Below are positions 13,938 through 15,088 of a stretch of DNA of 15,088 nucleotides, in pieces. The stretch is from Clostridia bacterium (GTDB lineage: Bacteria; Bacillota; Clostridia; Christensenellales; Aristaeellaceae), in contig JAEDGL010000049.1 in NCBI GenBank assembly GCA_016297535.1, positions 1-15,088 of the forward strand, written 5' to 3'. Each line of letters opens with the position of its first letter. Position 1 is the first letter of the stretch. The notes under the pieces are model-generated. The model had not been told where the DNA came from. It worked only from the letters and a program-made list of their open reading frames with translations, and ran no database searches. The translations under genes were made by a program, and so were the position numbers.

Positions 13938-14678
13938 ATGAATCACTATCCTCTGATCGGCGTTTCCGGCAGCATCAACAAGACGGAGAAGGAACTGAGC
14001 ATACAGATGTGCTATCTCAACGCGCTGGCAAGGGCAGGCGCGATTCCCGCGCTGCTGTATCCCACTTTGGATGATGAGAGGCTTCACGACTGCCTGAACG
14101 GCCTGGACGGCGTTTTGCTGGCCGGTGGTGTTGACGTTGCGCCGGACAGATATGGCCATGATCCCATCAACGAGCTGGGTGAGGTGAACCCTCTGCGTGA
14201 TGATTTTGAAATCCGTCTTGTGCAAGCGGCTTCCCAAATGCGCATGCCCGTTCTTGGCATCTGCCGGGGAATTCAGAGCATTAACGTGGCCATGGGCGGC
14301 ACTTTGTGGCAGGATATCCCCACCCAGTACCGAACCGCTGATGGACAAAAGGGAATAGCGCATGCCCAGACCCGCGCGGATTTTTATACAAGTCATCGTG
14401 TTACCATAGAGGAGGGGACTTTGCTTGCCAGGGTAATTGGCCAGCGCGAAATCAACGTTAACAGCTTTCATCATCAGGCCGTTCGCGACACAGCCCCCTG
14501 CCTTAAAGCGGTGGCTCATGCCTCGGATGGGATAATCGAGGGCATCGAGCATCCCGACCTTCCCTTTTTTCTTGGCGTGCAGTGGCATCCGGAACGCTAT
14601 TTTGACCGCGATGCCACAGCAATGGCGCTGTTTTGCGCTTTTGCCGGCGCCGCGAGGAATTACCAAAACCAGCGGTAA
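13938..14678 (+). CDS. Class I glutamine amidotransferase-like hydrolase (peptidase C26, PuuD-like)
   Basis: 246 residues, the usual size for gamma-glutamyl-gamma-aminobutyrate hydrolase-type proteins. Such enzymes cleave gamma-glutamyl amides in the cytoplasm; the exact substrate here is not readable. Sequence support: opening PLIGVSGS, GVLLAGGVDVAPDRYG, the nucleophile elbow LGICRGIQ with Cys109, NSFHHQAV, and the catalytic VQWHPE with His217 and Glu219. The triad is therefore complete. Start: ATG at 13938 with AAGGCGGTG 8 nt upstream; the frame is open back to 13866 but lacks a ribosome site there. A weak promoter, TTGTCA (13866-13871), 17 bp, CATAAG, may overlap the end of the SASP terminator. 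No polyamine or GABA pathway genes are adjacent, so a puuD name would overreach. Confidence 0.9.
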   Translation: MNHYPLIGVSGSINKTEKELSIQMCYLNALARAGAIPALLYPTLDDERLHDCLNGLDGVLLAGGVDVAPDRYGHDPINELGEVNPLRDDFEIRLVQAASQMRMPVLGICRGIQSINVAMGGTLWQDIPTQYRTADGQKGIAHAQTRADFYTSHRVTIEEGTLLARVIGQREINVNSFHHQAVRDTAPCLKAVAHASDGIIEGIEHPDLPFFLGVQWHPERYFDRDATAMALFCAFAGAARNYQNQR

Positions 14679-14697
14679 AAAACTGTTTCTCCAGGGC

Positions 14698-14726
14698 TTG
14701 ACAATTGATAAGGAAACGTGTATAAT
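14698..14726 (+). promoter_or_regulatory. Perfect consensus promoter of the tRNA-Trp gene
   Basis: TTGACA (14698-14703), 17-bp spacer, TATAAT (14721-14726), starting 19 bases after the stop of the preceding gene. Both hexamers match consensus exactly, as expected for a stable RNA gene. Confidence 0.93.
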
Positions 14727-14740
14727 CCATTACTGTGCCA

Positions 14741-14814
14741 AGGGGCATGGTGTAATGGTAACACGTGGGTCTCCAAAACCTTTGTTGAGGGTTCGAATCC
14801 TTCTGCCCCTGCCA
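14741..14814 (+). tRNA. trnW: tRNA-Trp (anticodon CCA), CCA end encoded
   Basis: A 74-base cloverleaf folds by eye. Acceptor AGGGGCA (14741-14747) pairs with TGCCCCT (14804-14810), followed by G and encoded CCA. The D-stem is GTGT/ACAC and the D-loop contains GG. The anticodon loop CTCCAAA (14771-14777) gives CCA for tryptophan. The T-stem GAGGG/CCTTC encloses TTCGAAT. The outermost anticodon-stem pair (14766/14782) is a T-T mismatch and the next is G-T, so that stem is weak. It stands alone with its own promoter and terminator. Confidence 0.95.
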
Positions 14815-14817
14815 CCT

Positions 14818-14858
14818 AATCACTCATGTTTTGATACAAAGCATGGGTGATTATTTTT
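14818..14858 (+). terminator. Intrinsic terminator of the tRNA-Trp gene
   Basis: AATCACTCATG (14818-14828) pairs with CATGGGTGATT (14842-14852) with one T-G wobble, followed by ATTTTT. It begins four bases after the encoded CCA. Confidence 0.85.
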
Positions 14859-14949
14859 GCACTTATAGACTGATAAAGCGTTAGAATATAGGGATATAGC
14901 GACAAAATCGCCCTCTATGGTGCAAGAAATCGAATATACGGCGTCATTT
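14859..14949 (+). other. Non-coding stretch, possible leader or small RNA body
   Basis: No credible open reading frame with a ribosome site is present. The region contains a small hairpin GCGA/TCGC near 14898-14911 and a poor promoter-like pair (TTGCAC at 14857-14862, 19 bp, TAGAAT at 14882-14887). It runs into a strong terminator, so it may be a short untranslated transcript, but the promoter is weak and overlaps the preceding terminator. Confidence 0.25.
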
Positions 14950-14984
14950 GGCTGGATAGGGATTGTCCCTGTCCGGCCTTTTTT
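14950..14984 (+). terminator. Strong intrinsic terminator without an obvious gene in front
   Basis: A 13-bp stem (14950-14962 with 14966-14978) with two wobble pairs, a TTG loop and a following TTTTTT. It lies 92 bases beyond the tRNA terminator. It could back that up, or end a short RNA made from 14859 onwards. Confidence 0.8.
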
Positions 14985-15053
14985 CTTGTTATCTGGGGAA
15001 CTTTTTCTGCAAAAATCCAACTTTTTTCCTTAAGGAAACACTGATTAATTCGT

Positions 15054-15084
15054 GATATGCACGAGCGCCAATAGCTGGTATAAT
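15054..15084 (+). promoter_or_regulatory. Extended -10 promoter at the window edge
   Basis: TGG followed by a perfect TATAAT at 15079-15084; the expected -35 near 15056-15061 reads TATGCA, a poor match. The stretch before it (14985-15053) is AT-rich and holds the perfect palindrome TTTCCTTAAGGAAA (15025-15038). The promoter presumably drives a gene beginning just outside the window. Confidence 0.55.
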
Positions 15085-15088
15085 AAGA

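Noticed and set aside
14820..15020. Minus-strand open frame of 66 codons at the right edge
   Set aside because: It spans two terminators, has no ribosome site and no recognisable domain.

Overview
The window comes from a Gram-positive, endospore-forming bacterium, most likely a member of the Clostridia and possibly an uncultured gut lineage. This rests on two tandem alpha/beta-type small acid-soluble spore protein (SASP) genes, strong AGGAGG-type ribosome binding sites, a firmicute-type L10 leader with an intrinsic attenuator, and many intrinsic terminators. The lineage beyond that is inference.

Layout. Positions 1-247 hold no gene but a run of perfect or near-perfect hairpins ending in a strong + strand terminator. 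Half of the window (243-7745, minus) is one 2500-codon gene for a membrane-bound protein of the cyclic beta-1,2-glucan synthase (NdvB/Cgs) family: N-terminal region, GT84-like domain, membrane segments, glycoamylase-like (GH189-type) domain, two carbohydrate-binding-like modules and a GH94-like domain. Divergent from it, with its own consensus promoter, is a secreted protein with two Ig-like modules and an OB-fold-like C-terminus (7926-9455). Then follows a divergent sugar-utilisation pair: an AraC-family regulator (minus, 9578-10390) and a GH4 alpha-galactosidase (plus, 10511-11818). They share a 120-bp control region with back-to-back promoters and a 21-bp-spaced direct repeat that looks like an AraC-type operator.

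The right third is housekeeping and sporulation: rplJ-rplL (minus) as a free-standing two-gene unit with its own consensus promoter, L10 leader and attenuator; two tandem SASP genes read divergently from it; a class I glutamine amidotransferase-like hydrolase (peptidase C26, PuuD-like); and a tRNA-Trp gene with a perfect consensus promoter and its own terminator. The last 230 bases contain no credible protein gene, but hold an extra strong terminator and, at the edge, a promoter that probably drives the next gene.

The most unusual observation is that the giant glucan-synthase-like protein keeps an open frame and recognisable family architecture, yet residues usually conserved in the active sites are altered in all three enzymatic domains: DxD and (Q/R)xxRW in GT84, two Glu-containing motifs in the glycoamylase-like domain, and the GDWNDG catalytic-acid motif plus neighbouring segments in GH94. 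It may be a pseudoenzyme or a repurposed member of the family. These comparisons are from memory of the families and need an alignment.
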